Both the position numbers and the translations under genes were made by a program. This document shows, in pieces, positions 1 to 12,594 of a stretch of DNA of 38,784 nt (position 1 is its first letter; each line of letters opens with the position of its first letter). The stretch comes from Nitrospirota bacterium (GTDB taxonomy: Bacteria > Nitrospirota > Thermodesulfovibrionia > Thermodesulfovibrionales > JdFR-85), in contig DRKX01000087.1 in NCBI GenBank assembly GCA_011051565.1, positions 1 through 38,784 of the forward strand, in the 5' to 3' direction. Under the pieces are notes generated by a model. That model did not search any database and was not told the origin of the DNA. It was given only the letters and a program-made list of their open reading frames with translations.

Positions 1-1313
1 CCGTGCATGTAAGTGCCCCAGACATCGCCGCGCGAGGCCCCGTCGGGAATCACCGCACCGCCGGCCCCTATCCTCCTCATGCTGAACAGGGCATGGTCAG
101 TCGTTGTTCTTCCCATGTGGATCTCGTATCCTCTCAGGTCTTCAAAATCCTCGCCGCTCAGGGGGACATCCGACACGACGGATGCGGTAACCTGGAAGGT
201 GCTCTTCTCAGTCTCGATCACGGTCTCGGCATCGAGCAGGCAGAGGCCCTCGACCTCATGCTCAGGGCTTTCGACGCCGTGGGGATCCCTGATGATTCTG
301 CCGAGCATCTGGTATCCGCCGCATATGCCTATCAGGGGGAGCCCCCTCGACACGGCACCCTTCAGCAGGTCTTCGATCCCGGACCTCCTCAGGTGAAGCA
401 GGTCCTTGACCGTGTTCTTCGAACCCGGGATGATCACGAGGTCGGAGTTGCGGATATCCTCCTCCCTGAGGCTGTAGCGGAGTTCCACGTCGGGCTCAAA
501 CAGGAACGGGTCGAAGTCCGTGAAGTTGGATATGTATTTCAGCCTCAACACGGTTATCCTCACCGGCCTCTCCCCTGCCGGAGGCCTCATCCTCTCGATG
601 GCAAGCCCGTCCTCCTCGTGAAGGCCGATGTCGGCGATATAGGGAAGCACCCCTATGACGGGTACTCCGGTCTTCTCCTCGATCAGGAGGTTGCCGGGCG
701 TCAGTATGTCGATGTCTCCCCTGAACTTGTTTATCACAAAGGCCTTGACGCGGTCCGCATCACCGTCGAGGAGCGAGACCGTGCCGTACAGGGAGGCGAA
801 TACTCCCCCCCTGTCGATATCGCCGACGAGGATCACTGGGGCCCCGGTATGCCGTGCCACGGCCATGTTTACGATCTCTTCCTCCATCAGGTTTATCTCG
901 GCCGGGCTTCCGGCTCCTTCGATCACGATGAGATCGTATTCACTGCTCAACCTCTCCCATGCCCCGATCACCGCCTCCCATGCCGATTCCCTGAACCTGT
1001 AGTAGTCCTTGGCCTTCATGGTGGAGTGGACCTTGCCGAGGATTATGACCTGTGCGCCGGCCTCTCCCGAGGCCTTGAGCAGTATGGGATTCATGTAAAC
1101 GGACGGCTCCACACCCGCGGCCTCTGCCTGAAGCGCCTGTGCCCTGCCTATCTCGCCGCCCTCCTTGGTGACAAAGGAGTTGAGGGCCATGTTCTGCGAC
1201 TTGAAAGGAGCGACCCTCACCCCCGAGTCCCTGAATATGCGGCAGAGCCCGGCAACGATGAAGCTCTTTCCGACTCCGGAACCCGTCCCCTGTATCATCA
1301 ACGATCTTGCCAT
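1..1313 (-). CDS. cobQ: Cobyric acid synthase (CobQ/CbiP), 3' end truncated by the window edge
   Basis: Reverse-strand translation from ATG at 1313: [64 protein letters not shown]..., with the glutamine amidotransferase part [12 protein letters not shown]...[10 protein letters not shown]. Absent from the ORF track because it runs off the left edge. Confidence 0.93.
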   Translation of the reverse strand, partial: [437 protein letters not shown]

Positions 1314-1460
1314 CTTCAACCATCCCGAAACATCGACTCCGGCTCGACGGAATCATCCGCCCGTCTCCTCTTCCCGGAGGTCGAATACAAGTCCTCTACC
1401 CCTCGCCTCCCTTGCATCTCTCCACTGCTGCCCCGGCACTTCAACAGGCAAAGATACCGC

Positions 1461-2543
1461 TCAGTCTCCGATGACGCCTCTGATGACATCCTCATTCACC
1501 CCGCTCTCTATCCTCACCTTGCCGATCTCCTCGGGCAGGACGAACCTGAGCGTGCCGGCGACCGCCTTCTTGTCGAGGGCCATCGCCTTCAGCATCGAGT
1601 CGGCCTCAAGGGCGTCGCCGGCTGTCGAGGGCAGCCCGTAGGACTCTATCAGTGACTTTATCTCGGCTGCCTCGGCCCTGTCGAAGATGCCGAGGGCCTC
1701 GGATATCTCCGCCTCGCAGACCATGCCGATCGCCACCGCCTCGCCGTGCAGGTAGCGCCTGTAGCCGGTCACCGTCTCGACGGCATGGCCGACGGTATGG
1801 CCGTAGTTGAGTATGGCCCTGAGCCCCTCCTCCCGCTCGTCCCTCGACACCACGTCGGCCTTTATCTCGCAAGAGCGGCCGATTATGTGCGTGAGGCACC
1901 CGGGGTCGAGGCTCAAAATCCTCTCCCTCTCAGTCACGAGGTAGTCGAAGAACTCCCTGTCCCATATGACGCCGTACTTTATCACCTCGGCCATGCCCGC
2001 GAGGAACTCCCTCTTTGGCAGGCTCTTCAGCGTATCCACGTCGATCCATACCAGGCGGGGCTGGTAGAAGGTGCCGATCATGTTCTTGCCGAGGTAGTGG
2101 TTGACGCCGGTCTTTCCCCCGACAGAACTGTCCACCTGTGCAAGCAGTGTCGTCGGAAGCTGCATGTAGGCGATGCCGCGCATGTAGGTCGATGCAACAA
2201 AACCCGTTATGTCCCCTATCACGCCGCCGCCGAGTGCGAGGACGGCCGACTTCCTGTCGAGTCCGGCCTTCAGGAGCCTGCTTAGTATGTGGTATGCCCA
2301 CAGGAAGTCCTTGTACTCCTCACCGTCGGGGATGAGTATGACGGTGACCTCGTAGCCCTCGTTCCTGAGGGAGTCGACAACGGCCTCGCCGTAGAGACCG
2401 TACACCGTGGGATTGCTGACGAGCGCCGCCTTCGGTGAGAACTCATACTTCCTGAACTTACCGCCGATACTCCCGAGTATGCCGCTTCCGATGAATATTC
2501 CGTAGCTCCTCTCCTCGAGCTCGACCCTGATCTCCTCCATCAT
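1461..2543 (-). CDS. aroB: 3-dehydroquinate synthase
   Basis: 360 aa; motifs GGGVIGDITGFVASTYMRG, PTTLLAQVDSSVGGKTGVN, LNYGHTVGHAVE; SD AAGGAGAG before ATG. Confidence 0.97.
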   Translation of the reverse strand: MMEEIRVELEERSYGIFIGSGILGSIGGKFRKYEFSPKAALVSNPTVYGLYGEAVVDSLRNEGYEVTVILIPDGEEYKDFLWAYHILSRLLKAGLDRKSAVLALGGGVIGDITGFVASTYMRGIAYMQLPTTLLAQVDSSVGGKTGVNHYLGKNMIGTFYQPRLVWIDVDTLKSLPKREFLAGMAEVIKYGVIWDREFFDYLVTERERILSLDPGCLTHIIGRSCEIKADVVSRDEREEGLRAILNYGHTVGHAVETVTGYRRYLHGEAVAIGMVCEAEISEALGIFDRAEAAEIKSLIESYGLPSTAGDALEADSMLKAMALDKKAVAGTLRFVLPEEIGKVRIESGVNEDVIRGVIGD

Positions 2544-2615
2544 CTCTCCTTCGTGAAATCGATGTCGCTGTTCTGGATTTTAGCCCTAAACTGTCCATTT
2601 TTTCAACCGGATTGT

Positions 2616-2621
2616 TATAAT
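2616..2621 (+). promoter_or_regulatory. Extended -10 (TGT-TATAAT) of the hisF promoter, 8 nt before ATG
   Basis: attgTTATAATattcaactATG; TG at 2613-2614 gives a TGnTATAAT extended -10; no Shine-Dalgarno visible. Confidence 0.55.
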
Positions 2622-2629
2622 ATTCAACT

Positions 2630-3475
2630 ATGCTTGCAAAGAGGATCATACCGTGCCTTGACGTGAGAGACGGCCGCGTGGTAAAGGGAGTAAACTTCGT
2701 AAACATCCGTGACGCCGGCGATCCCGTTGAAAACGCCCTGTACTACGATGAACAGGGAGCGGACGAGCTCGTATTCCTCGACATAACGGCATCTCACGAA
2801 AAACGCAACATCATACTCGACGTGGTCGCAAAGACGGCCGACGATGTATTCATGCCGCTGACCGTGGGCGGGGGCATAAGGAACCTCGACGACATACGCG
2901 CCCTGCTGAACGCCGGCTGCGACAAGGTCTCGATCAACACCACGGCGGTCAGAGACCCCCTCTTCATCAAGGCGGCATCCGAGAGGTTTGGCAGCCAGTG
3001 CATAGTGGTGGCGATCGACGCCCGCAGGTGCAGGGGTGCGTCCGGAGAGCCGCCCGAGTGGCTGAAGCGGGACGAGTCGCTCGGTTTCCTGGACATCGGA
3101 TCGTCTGCGGCATGCAGGCGCTCACCGCTCTGGGAGGTCTACACGCACGGAGGCCGTAGGCCGCGGGGAATCGACGCAGTCGCATGGGCACGGTACATGG
3201 AAGAGCTCGGCGCAGGGGAGATACTGCTGACATCGATGGACCGAGACGGGACAAAGGACGGCTATGACATAGAGCTCACGAGGACCGTAGCAGAGGCGGT
3301 CGGCATACCCGTGATAGCCTCTGGAGGCGCCGGCAACCTCGAGCACCTCTACGAGGCACTCTCCGACGGCAAGGCGGACGCCGTGCTCGCTGCATCCATA
3401 TTCCACTACAGGGAATATACGATAAGAGAGGCAAAGGAATACCTGAGGTCAAAGGGTATCGTCGTGAGACTGTAA
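2630..3475 (+). CDS. hisF: Imidazole glycerol phosphate synthase subunit HisF, with internal insertion
   Basis: [105 protein letters not shown]. Confidence 0.96.
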   Translation: MLAKRIIPCLDVRDGRVVKGVNFVNIRDAGDPVENALYYDEQGADELVFLDITASHEKRNIILDVVAKTADDVFMPLTVGGGIRNLDDIRALLNAGCDKVSINTTAVRDPLFIKAASERFGSQCIVVAIDARRCRGASGEPPEWLKRDESLGFLDIGSSAACRRSPLWEVYTHGGRRPRGIDAVAWARYMEELGAGEILLTSMDRDGTKDGYDIELTRTVAEAVGIPVIASGGAGNLEHLYEALSDGKADAVLAASIFHYREYTIREAKEYLRSKGIVVRL

Positions 3476-3611
3476 CCTCTCCCGCAAGTAGCGGCATTCA
3501 AGAGATCATGAGCTGAGACATCCGGGGACAAGAGATCGCCTGGCGGTGTGCTCGCTGTCGCCGGTTTGGACGTACAACAAGAAATCCTTACCCCTCTGGA
3601 GGAAAGAAAGA

Positions 3612-5606
3612 ATGAACATCGATGAACTCTGTATCAACACCATCCGCTTTCTCGCGGTGGACGCGGTGGAGAAGGCGCAGTCCGGACATCCGGGCATGCC
3701 GATGGGGGATGCGGCAATGGCGTATGTGCTCTGGACCAAGGCCCTCAGGCACAATCCCAAGAACCCGCAGTGGCCCAACAGGGACAGGTTCATACTGTCG
3801 GCCGGGCACGGCTCCATGCTCCTGTACAGCCTCCTCTACCTGAGCGGCTACCCGCTCAGCCTCAGGGAGATAAAGAACTTCCGCCAGTGGGGCAGCAAGA
3901 CCCCCGGACATCCCGAGTACGACCCTGAGACCGGCATAGAGACGACCACCGGCCCGCTCGGACAGGGCTTTGCCACCGGAGTGGGGATGGCGATCGCAGA
4001 GAGGTACCTCAGGGAGTATTTCAACAAACCGGGCTTTCCCGTCGTCGACTACAACATATACGCAATCTGCAGTGACGGTGACCTCATGGAGGGTGTATCC
4101 TCGGAAGCAGCCTCGCTTGCCGGACACCTCAAGCTCGGAAAGCTCGTCTACCTTTACTCAGACAACAGGATCACCATCGAGGGCTCGACCGACCTCACCT
4201 TCACCGAAGACGTGGCGGCCCGTTTCAGGGCCTACGGCTGGCACGTACAGCGTGTCGACGGCAACGACCTCCGGGGGGTCGAGAAGGCCCTGCGCGAGGC
4301 GAGGAGAGAGAAGGAAAAGCCCTCGCTCATCATCGCAAGGACACAGATAGCCTTCGGGAGCCCGAACAAGGAGGGCACCCCCGACTCACACGGCGCCCCC
4401 CTCGGGGCCGAAGAGGTGAGGCTGACGAGGATGAACGTCAACTGGCCCCTGAGCCCGAAGTTCATGGTCCCTGCAAAGGCCCTCAAGCACATGAGGAAGG
4501 CGGTGGAAAAGGGCAAGGCCTCGGAGGGCAGGTGGAAGGAGATGATGAAGGCATACAGGAAGAAGCATCCCGAGCTCTACAGGAAGTGGCGCGAGTTCAA
4601 CAACGGCACTCTTCCGGATGGCTGGGACGCGGGACTGCCCGAGTTCGCACCCGGCGATGGAGCAGTAGCCACGCGCTCCGCATCTGGAAAGGTCCTGAAC
4701 GTGCTTGCCGACACGATACAGAACATCGTCGGCGGCTCTGCAGACCTCGCGCCGTCCAACAACACGTACCTCGAGAAGTACGCCGACTTCGGAGTAAAGA
4801 AGAGGGGCAGGAACCTCCACTTCGGCGTGAGGGAGCATGCCATGGCAGCGGCCCTGAACGGCATGGCCCTCTCAGGCGCCGTCATCCCCTACGGCGGCAC
4901 TTTCCTCGTATTCTCCGACTACATGAAGCCTGCCGTCAGGCTCGCGGCCATGATGAAGCTCCATGTCATATACGTATTCACGCACGACTCGATCGGCCTC
5001 GGAGAAGACGGCCCCACCCACCAGCCAGTCGAGCACCTCGCCTCGCTTAGGTCTATCCCGAACCTCGTCGAGATCAGGCCTGCCGACGCAAACGAGACGC
5101 GCGAGGCCTGGAAGACCGCCCTCACACACAGGGAGGGCCCGGTCGCACTCGTGCTGACGAGACAGAAGCTGCCCGTGATCGACAGGAAGAGGTATGCCCC
5201 GGCAGAGGGGACGGCGAGGGGAGGATACGTCATTGCAGACACGAAGGGGACGCCCGAACTGATACTCCTGGCCTCGGGCTCAGAGGTGCATCTCGCCCTC
5301 TCGGCATGGGAGAGGCTCAGGGAAGAAGGCAGAAAGGTGCGGGTCGTCAACATGACATCCTTCAGGCTCTTCGAGAGCCAGTCCACGAGATACAGGGAGC
5401 GCGTCCTGCCGTCGAAGTGCGACAGGAGGCTTGCAATAGAGGCCGGCTGCTCACTGAGCTGGTACAAGTACGTCGGCTTGAACGGCGACGTGATAGGCAT
5501 GGACAGGTTCGGCGCCTCCGCCCCCTACCGGGTGCTGTCTGAAAAGTTCGGCTTCACGGTCGAAAACATCCTCGAAAGGGCGAGGAAGCTCCTCAACTCC
5601 GCGTAA
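3612..5606 (+). CDS. tkt: Transketolase
   Basis: [108 protein letters not shown] at 3612 follows GGAGG, so it is preferred over the track start at 3546. Confidence 0.96.
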   Translation: MNIDELCINTIRFLAVDAVEKAQSGHPGMPMGDAAMAYVLWTKALRHNPKNPQWPNRDRFILSAGHGSMLLYSLLYLSGYPLSLREIKNFRQWGSKTPGHPEYDPETGIETTTGPLGQGFATGVGMAIAERYLREYFNKPGFPVVDYNIYAICSDGDLMEGVSSEAASLAGHLKLGKLVYLYSDNRITIEGSTDLTFTEDVAARFRAYGWHVQRVDGNDLRGVEKALREARREKEKPSLIIARTQIAFGSPNKEGTPDSHGAPLGAEEVRLTRMNVNWPLSPKFMVPAKALKHMRKAVEKGKASEGRWKEMMKAYRKKHPELYRKWREFNNGTLPDGWDAGLPEFAPGDGAVATRSASGKVLNVLADTIQNIVGGSADLAPSNNTYLEKYADFGVKKRGRNLHFGVREHAMAAALNGMALSGAVIPYGGTFLVFSDYMKPAVRLAAMMKLHVIYVFTHDSIGLGEDGPTHQPVEHLASLRSIPNLVEIRPADANETREAWKTALTHREGPVALVLTRQKLPVIDRKRYAPAEGTARGGYVIADTKGTPELILLASGSEVHLALSAWERLREEGRKVRVVNMTSFRLFESQSTRYRERVLPSKCDRRLAIEAGCSLSWYKYVGLNGDVIGMDRFGASAPYRVLSEKFGFTVENILERARKLLNSA

Positions 5607-5631
5607 GGCTCACTCGCCGTCTCCGTGAAGA

Positions 5632-6027
5632 ATGCATACTGAAAGGCCACACATAGTCCCGAAATACGTCATCTACGGGTTCTTCCTGCTCGGGCTGATA
5701 TCCGCCGTCGCCTTCAGGTCGCTGATAATCTTCCAGCACGTGGAGCCCCGGTGGGTAAGGCCTGTCTGGTACGTGGGAATCATCGGATACTGCTTCTTCT
5801 TCCTCTACCGCTACAGGATTTCGAAGAAGAGGAAGAGGACCGTGGACGAGTTCAGGCTGATCGAGAAACTGAAGTCCGGAGACTCCCTATCGGACGAGGA
5901 CAGGAAGGTGCTCCTGTATCTGCTCTCATCCATAAAGGCCTCTCTCGAAGACATGAACTACGCCGTCATATTCCTGCTCTCCGTGGCTGCGATCATTGCT
6001 GACCTCGTGCTGAGCGCATTGGGCTGA
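5632..6027 (+). CDS. Small membrane protein of unknown function
   Basis: 131 aa with three hydrophobic segments (YVIYGFFLLGLISAVAF, WYVGIIGYCFFFLY, AVIFLLSVAAIIADLVL); directly follows tkt on the same strand. Confidence 0.7.
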   Translation: MHTERPHIVPKYVIYGFFLLGLISAVAFRSLIIFQHVEPRWVRPVWYVGIIGYCFFFLYRYRISKKRKRTVDEFRLIEKLKSGDSLSDEDRKVLLYLLSSIKASLEDMNYAVIFLLSVAAIIADLVLSALG

Positions 6028-6042
6028 ACACCGACGAACATC

Positions 6043-6078
6043 AAAAAGGGGCATGAAGCGACCTCTGCTTCATGCCCC
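6043..6078 (-). terminator. Rho-independent terminator of the HU gene
   Basis: Perfect 12-bp stem GGGGCATGAAGC-gacctct-GCTTCATGCCCC (6048-6078); on the minus strand it is followed by TTTTT. Confidence 0.85.
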
Positions 6079-6131
6079 CGGTTCATACTGGAGACATCTA
6101 TCTCAAAGACCCGTATCGGGATGCCCTCGGG

Positions 6132-6422
6132 TCACTTCTTCCTGCTCTTTCCGGCCACCGTATCCTTCAGCCCCTTGCCAGCCTTGAACTTGGGCACTTT
6201 CCTTGCGCGTATCTTTATGGTCTCGCCCGTCCTCGGGTTCTTACCCTTCCTCGCCTTCTGCTTCACGACACTGAACGTGCCGAAGCCCGCGATGGTGACC
6301 TTCTGCCCCTTCTTGAGTGCCGCGGTTATGGTGCCGAGCATGGCGTTCACAGCCTTTGCAGCGTCGGTCTTCGTCATCTCCATGGCGACTGATACCTTCT
6401 CGATCAATTCGGATTTGTTCAT
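6132..6422 (-). CDS. HU family DNA-binding protein
   Basis: MNKSELIEKVSVAMEMTKTDAAKAVNAMLGTITAALKKGQKVTIAGFGTFSVVKQKARKGKNPRTGETIKI; SD AAGGAGGT. Confidence 0.96.
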   Translation of the reverse strand: MNKSELIEKVSVAMEMTKTDAAKAVNAMLGTITAALKKGQKVTIAGFGTFSVVKQKARKGKNPRTGETIKIRARKVPKFKAGKGLKDTVAGKSRKK

Positions 6423-6455
6423 GAATAAACCTCCTTATGATTTGATAATGCTGAC

Positions 6456-6485
6456 ATTTTACAGGATTTACGCACATTAAGGCAA
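6456..6485 (-). promoter_or_regulatory. sigma70-like promoter of the HU gene
   Basis: Minus strand TTGCCT-N18-TAAAAT, about 33 nt before the ATG, with a separate SD in between. Confidence 0.6.
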
Positions 6486-6585
6486 AAATTTTTTGACTTT
6501 ATCCTTTGAAATGATCAAGAGACCAAAAAAACCGCGGTGTGCCGGCCCCTCACGCAGAGAGTATCGGGCAGGGAGGCGGGATGTA

Positions 6586-6660
6586 TGGTAGGCGATGGTG
6601 GTTTCGAACCACCGACCTCTGCCGTGTGAAGGCAGCGCTCTCCCACTGAGCTAATCGCCC
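6586..6660 (-). tRNA. tRNA-Val(CAC), CCA encoded
   Basis: Minus strand GGGCGATTAGCTCAGTGGGAGAGCGCTGCCTTCACACGGCAGAGGTCGGTGGTTCGAAACCACCATCGCCTACCA; cloverleaf stems pair, anticodon loop TTCACAC, TTCGAAA T-loop. Confidence 0.95.
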
Positions 6661-6763
6661 ACGCCGTGTGACTTGCCTGCTGCGGATATGCGCAGACGGC
6701 ACGCCGAGAGACAAGGGCCGTCCGCGGAGATCCGCAAGTGTTCGCGGATTGAAAGCTACTGAA

Positions 6764-6793
6764 ATTATATAGAAATCAGAGAAGAACTGTCAA
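6764..6793 (-). promoter_or_regulatory. Full-consensus sigma70-like promoter upstream of tRNA-Val
   Basis: Minus strand TTGACA (6793-6788)-N18-TATAAT (6769-6764). Confidence 0.7.
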
Positions 6794-7410
6794 ATCCAGA
6801 CCACCTTGCCGAAGTCCTTCAGCCCCTCGACCACATGATTCGTGGTCCCCCTGTAGCCGACCTTGAGTTCGGACTCGAGGCCGTAGTGTCCGAGGCACGT
6901 GCCGCAGGAGAATATCTCCACACCCATGGACTCTATGTCCCTTATCAGCTGGACCGTCTCGTCGTTTACCGTGGTGAGTCTCACTCCTGCATTGAGGAAG
7001 AAGATCATGTCAGGCAGGTCACGCGTGACCTTCATCGTCTCGAGAAAGCCCTTCATGAGGATCCTTCCGATATCCTCGTCTTTTCCGAGGGTGTCGGTTC
7101 CGATTATCATCAGCAGGCCCTTGCCTGCCGGCTTCATGTTTCCCCCGCCTCCCCTCGATGCGGATATGCCCGCCGCCTCCTCACGCGCGGCACACGGGTA
7201 TCCCTTGGTTATCCTTACTGACCAGTAGCCGTCCTTCTTCTCCGTCTCTGCGTGCATACCGCTCTTAGCGGCGAACCTGCCGAGATTGCTCACCGACGCC
7301 TCGTTGTCCACGAGCACCTCGACCGTGCCCTCGTCTATCGCATCGAGCGCCTCCTCGGCCAGCACGACGGGCTTGGGGCAGCCGAGCCCCCTGGCATCCA
7401 CTGTCTTCAT
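6790..7410 (-). CDS. yedF: Sulfurtransferase-like selenium metabolism protein YedF (TusA + DsrE-like domains)
   Basis: MKTVDARGLGCPKPVVLAEEAL (TusA CPxP) and DsrE-like part ...MIFFLNAGVRLTTVNDETVQLIRDIESMGVEIFSCGTCLGHYGLESELKVG; SD GGAGG before ATG at 7410. Confidence 0.9.
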   Translation of the reverse strand: MKTVDARGLGCPKPVVLAEEALDAIDEGTVEVLVDNEASVSNLGRFAAKSGMHAETEKKDGYWSVRITKGYPCAAREEAAGISASRGGGGNMKPAGKGLLMIIGTDTLGKDEDIGRILMKGFLETMKVTRDLPDMIFFLNAGVRLTTVNDETVQLIRDIESMGVEIFSCGTCLGHYGLESELKVGYRGTTNHVVEGLKDFGKVVWI

Positions 7411-7438
7411 CAAGACCTCCATTGCATCGCCGGTGACC

Positions 7439-10135
7439 TCAGCGTCCCGGCTGTTTCGAAAGCTCCCTCAGCAGTTCTTCGGTCTTCTTCAGGTATTCAC
7501 CGAACGCAGGCCAGTCCTCGTTCCTGAGAGACTCCCGCGCCTTTTCGAGGCTGTCGAGGGCCTTTCTGCCGAGTTCCCGCCAAGTGAGCCCTTCCATTGC
7601 CGGCTCCTCCTTCCCTGGAGGCTCAGGCTCAGGCAGCGAGCCCTTGAAGAGCCGCCTCAGGGCCGACTCGAGGTTGTCCTCCATCACGACGTCCTTGCCG
7701 TAGGCTACTATGACCCTCCTCAGCTCCGGCAGCCCCACCCTGTCTGTGGCGACGAGGTAGAGCGGCTGCACATAGATGAGCGAGCGCTCTATGGGGATTA
7801 CGAGCAGGCTGCCCCTGATAACCTCGGATCCGCTCTGTCCCCAGAGGGTGAGCTGTTGCGATATGTAGGCGTTCTGGTCGATGCGGGCATCCACCTGCCT
7901 TGGACCGAAGACCAGCCTGTCCCTCGGGAAGGTGTATACTATGATCTTTCCGTAATCGTCACCATCACTCCTGGCCGCCATCCATGCGGCAAGGTTGTCG
8001 CGCTTGGACGGTGTAAACGGCAGCAGGAGCACGAACTCCTCTTCCCTGCCCTCGGGGAGCCTCATCACCACGTAGTAGGGCTCCATCTCCTTGCCCCTGT
8101 ATACGGGTATCTCCCACAGGTCCTCCTTGTTGTAGAAGACCCTCGGATCGGTCATGTGGAAGAGGGCGAACATCCTCGCCTGGACCCGGAGGAGGCTGCG
8201 GGGATAACGGATGTGTTTCCTGAGCCCCTCCGGCATCTCGGACAACGGCCTGAAGAGCGTGGGGAATATCTTCTCGTACGTCCGGATGATGATGTCCTCG
8301 CCATCCACGACATAAAAGGAGACGGTCCCGTTGTACGCATCCACCACCACCTTCACCGGATTCCGTATATAGTTGACTCCCCTCTGCAGCGGCTTCGAAT
8401 AGGGAAGCCTGTCCGTGAACGTGTAGGCGTCTATGATCCAGTAGAGCCTCCCGTCTTCGGAGACGACCATGTAGGGGTCCGAGTCGTAGAGGAGGAAGGG
8501 AGCGATGGCGTCCACCCTCTCGATGATGTTTCTGTAGTAGAGTATCCGGCTCTCGGAGGTTATGTCGGTCGAGAGGAATATCTTGAAGTTGCCGAAGTAC
8601 GCGGCATAGAGCATGCGTTTCAGCACGGACGACAACCTGACGCCGCCCGTGCCGTCGTATACCGTATAGACGTTGCCCTCTGTGGTGGGATAGCTGAACT
8701 CCTTCACCTTGGTCTTGACGATCACGTAGTCGTTGGGGCGCTCGCCATAGTATATCTCGGGACGTGTCACCCTGAGGCCGGTCGTCGATACGGGGGGAAT
8801 GTCCTTGATGAAGAGCTCCGGCAGGCCCTCCCTCGTTATGCCGCTCACAGGCCCCATGGCGAGCCCGATGCCGTGGGTGAAGACGAGCCTCTCGTTTATC
8901 CAGGACTTGCCGGGCAGGTCCTCGTAGGAGAGTTCCCGCGGAGAGAGCATCACCTGCGTGTACTCTCCGTCGAGGTCGTAGCGGTCGTTGTCCACATCGA
9001 CGAACTTGTAGTATGTCCTTATCTGTTGCAGCTGGCTGTACGTCTTGAGCAGCGGCCCCTCGTCCCAGAGGCGTATGTTCCTGATGGTGGAGATATTCTT
9101 GTTGATGTCGTTGAAGGTGAGCTCGTCATTCACTTCGAAGGGCTCGGTCCGGATCTTCCCGAGGCCGTAGCCGTACCTGGTGAACCTTATGTGCCGCTCG
9201 ATATAGGGTCTTTCAAGGACGATCTCATTGGGCGAGACCTTGAAGTTCTGCAGCAGCGAGGGGTACAGTACGACACCGAGGATGTAGACGCCGCCGAGAA
9301 CGGCCAGCGGAAGCACGGCGGCATAAATCGACCTTCGCGTCACGCCGATGAAGAGGCCCGCTGCAGCGGCGAGCGCTACCGGCGTGATCACGTTCAGCAT
9401 CAGGAGCCTCGCATTGACGTCCGTGTATGACGCACCGTAGAGCACGCCGTGTTCATTGAAGAGGAGCGCATACCGGTCGAGGTGGAACTTCACGGCGAGG
9501 TTGACGATCCAGAGGGAGACCAAAAGTGCAAGGTGCCTCTTGACCCTCCTGTCGACGGTTATCAGGCCCTCGATGTAGGTGATGCCGCCCCTGAGCATGT
9601 AGTTGAGCGCTGTGAAGGCCGCACCAGTCAGCAGGAGGACACCCGCGAAGCCGTTCAAGGAGTCGATGAGGGGAAGTCTGAAGAGATAAAAGGAGATGTC
9701 CCTGTTGAACACGGGATCCTGCATGCCGGCAGGCTGAGCCCCCATGAAGAGGAGCACCTCCTCCCAGTACCCCGCAGCAGCAGGTACGACTATCAGGGCG
9801 GCAAAGACGGACAGGTAGATACCGAGGTGCTTGACCAGCCTGTTGATGTCGAACTTCTTGATTCCGTAGAGTTCCTTTTCTATACTGTATATGCGGCCCT
9901 GGGGGAACTCCTGCCTGTTTGCAGCGAGCATGTTCAGCAGGAGGAAGAGGGCTGCAGCCACGCCGGCAGCCGTCCCGGTGAGGACCTTTGCAAGGAAGCC
10001 CTTGGTGAAGACCGCCTCGTAACCGACCTCCCTGAAGAAGAGCCAGTCGGTGTAGAAGCCGAGCGATGCGAAAAAAGCCCCTGCCAGGACGAACGCGGCT
10101 GCGGCTGCTGCGATCAAGAGGACGTTTCTTTTCAT
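7439..10135 (-). CDS. UPF0182 family large membrane protein
   Basis: 898 aa; N-terminal TM helices, FYTDWLFFREVGYEAVFTKGFLAKVLTG, ...NEIVLERPYIERHIRFTRYGYGL..., FVLLLPFTPSKRDNLAAWMAARSDGDDYGKI. Confidence 0.92.
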   Translation of the reverse strand: MKRNVLLIAAAAAAFVLAGAFFASLGFYTDWLFFREVGYEAVFTKGFLAKVLTGTAAGVAAALFLLLNMLAANRQEFPQGRIYSIEKELYGIKKFDINRLVKHLGIYLSVFAALIVVPAAAGYWEEVLLFMGAQPAGMQDPVFNRDISFYLFRLPLIDSLNGFAGVLLLTGAAFTALNYMLRGGITYIEGLITVDRRVKRHLALLVSLWIVNLAVKFHLDRYALLFNEHGVLYGASYTDVNARLLMLNVITPVALAAAAGLFIGVTRRSIYAAVLPLAVLGGVYILGVVLYPSLLQNFKVSPNEIVLERPYIERHIRFTRYGYGLGKIRTEPFEVNDELTFNDINKNISTIRNIRLWDEGPLLKTYSQLQQIRTYYKFVDVDNDRYDLDGEYTQVMLSPRELSYEDLPGKSWINERLVFTHGIGLAMGPVSGITREGLPELFIKDIPPVSTTGLRVTRPEIYYGERPNDYVIVKTKVKEFSYPTTEGNVYTVYDGTGGVRLSSVLKRMLYAAYFGNFKIFLSTDITSESRILYYRNIIERVDAIAPFLLYDSDPYMVVSEDGRLYWIIDAYTFTDRLPYSKPLQRGVNYIRNPVKVVVDAYNGTVSFYVVDGEDIIIRTYEKIFPTLFRPLSEMPEGLRKHIRYPRSLLRVQARMFALFHMTDPRVFYNKEDLWEIPVYRGKEMEPYYVVMRLPEGREEEFVLLLPFTPSKRDNLAAWMAARSDGDDYGKIIVYTFPRDRLVFGPRQVDARIDQNAYISQQLTLWGQSGSEVIRGSLLVIPIERSLIYVQPLYLVATDRVGLPELRRVIVAYGKDVVMEDNLESALRRLFKGSLPEPEPPGKEEPAMEGLTWRELGRKALDSLEKARESLRNEDWPAFGEYLKKTEELLRELSKQPGR

Positions 10136-10142
10136 AGGCTAT

Positions 10143-10172
10143 ATTATAAAGATGGCCCGGCGGTTTAGTCCA
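10143..10172 (-). promoter_or_regulatory. Promoter of the UPF0182 gene, -10 box 7 nt before ATG
   Basis: Minus strand TGGACT (10172-10167)-N18-TATAAT (10148-10143)-N7-ATG; no SD. Confidence 0.6.
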
Positions 10173-10272
10173 TTCCAGCCCGCTCCCCGCAATACCGGAT
10201 ACCGCCGCACCGCTCGACACGGGTTCGGGTACACACGAGATACATTCCGATATCTCCGGTTCAGCCGGCCGC

Positions 10273-12594
<2,322 letters not shown>

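Noticed and set aside
3-1655. 550-aa plus-strand ORF
   Set aside because: Antisense to cobQ and aroB, which have clear family motifs; mirror ORF of GC-rich codon bias.
7286-9430. 714-aa plus-strand ORF
   Set aside because: Antisense to the UPF0182 gene and yedF; Pro/Arg/His/Val-rich composition without domain signatures.
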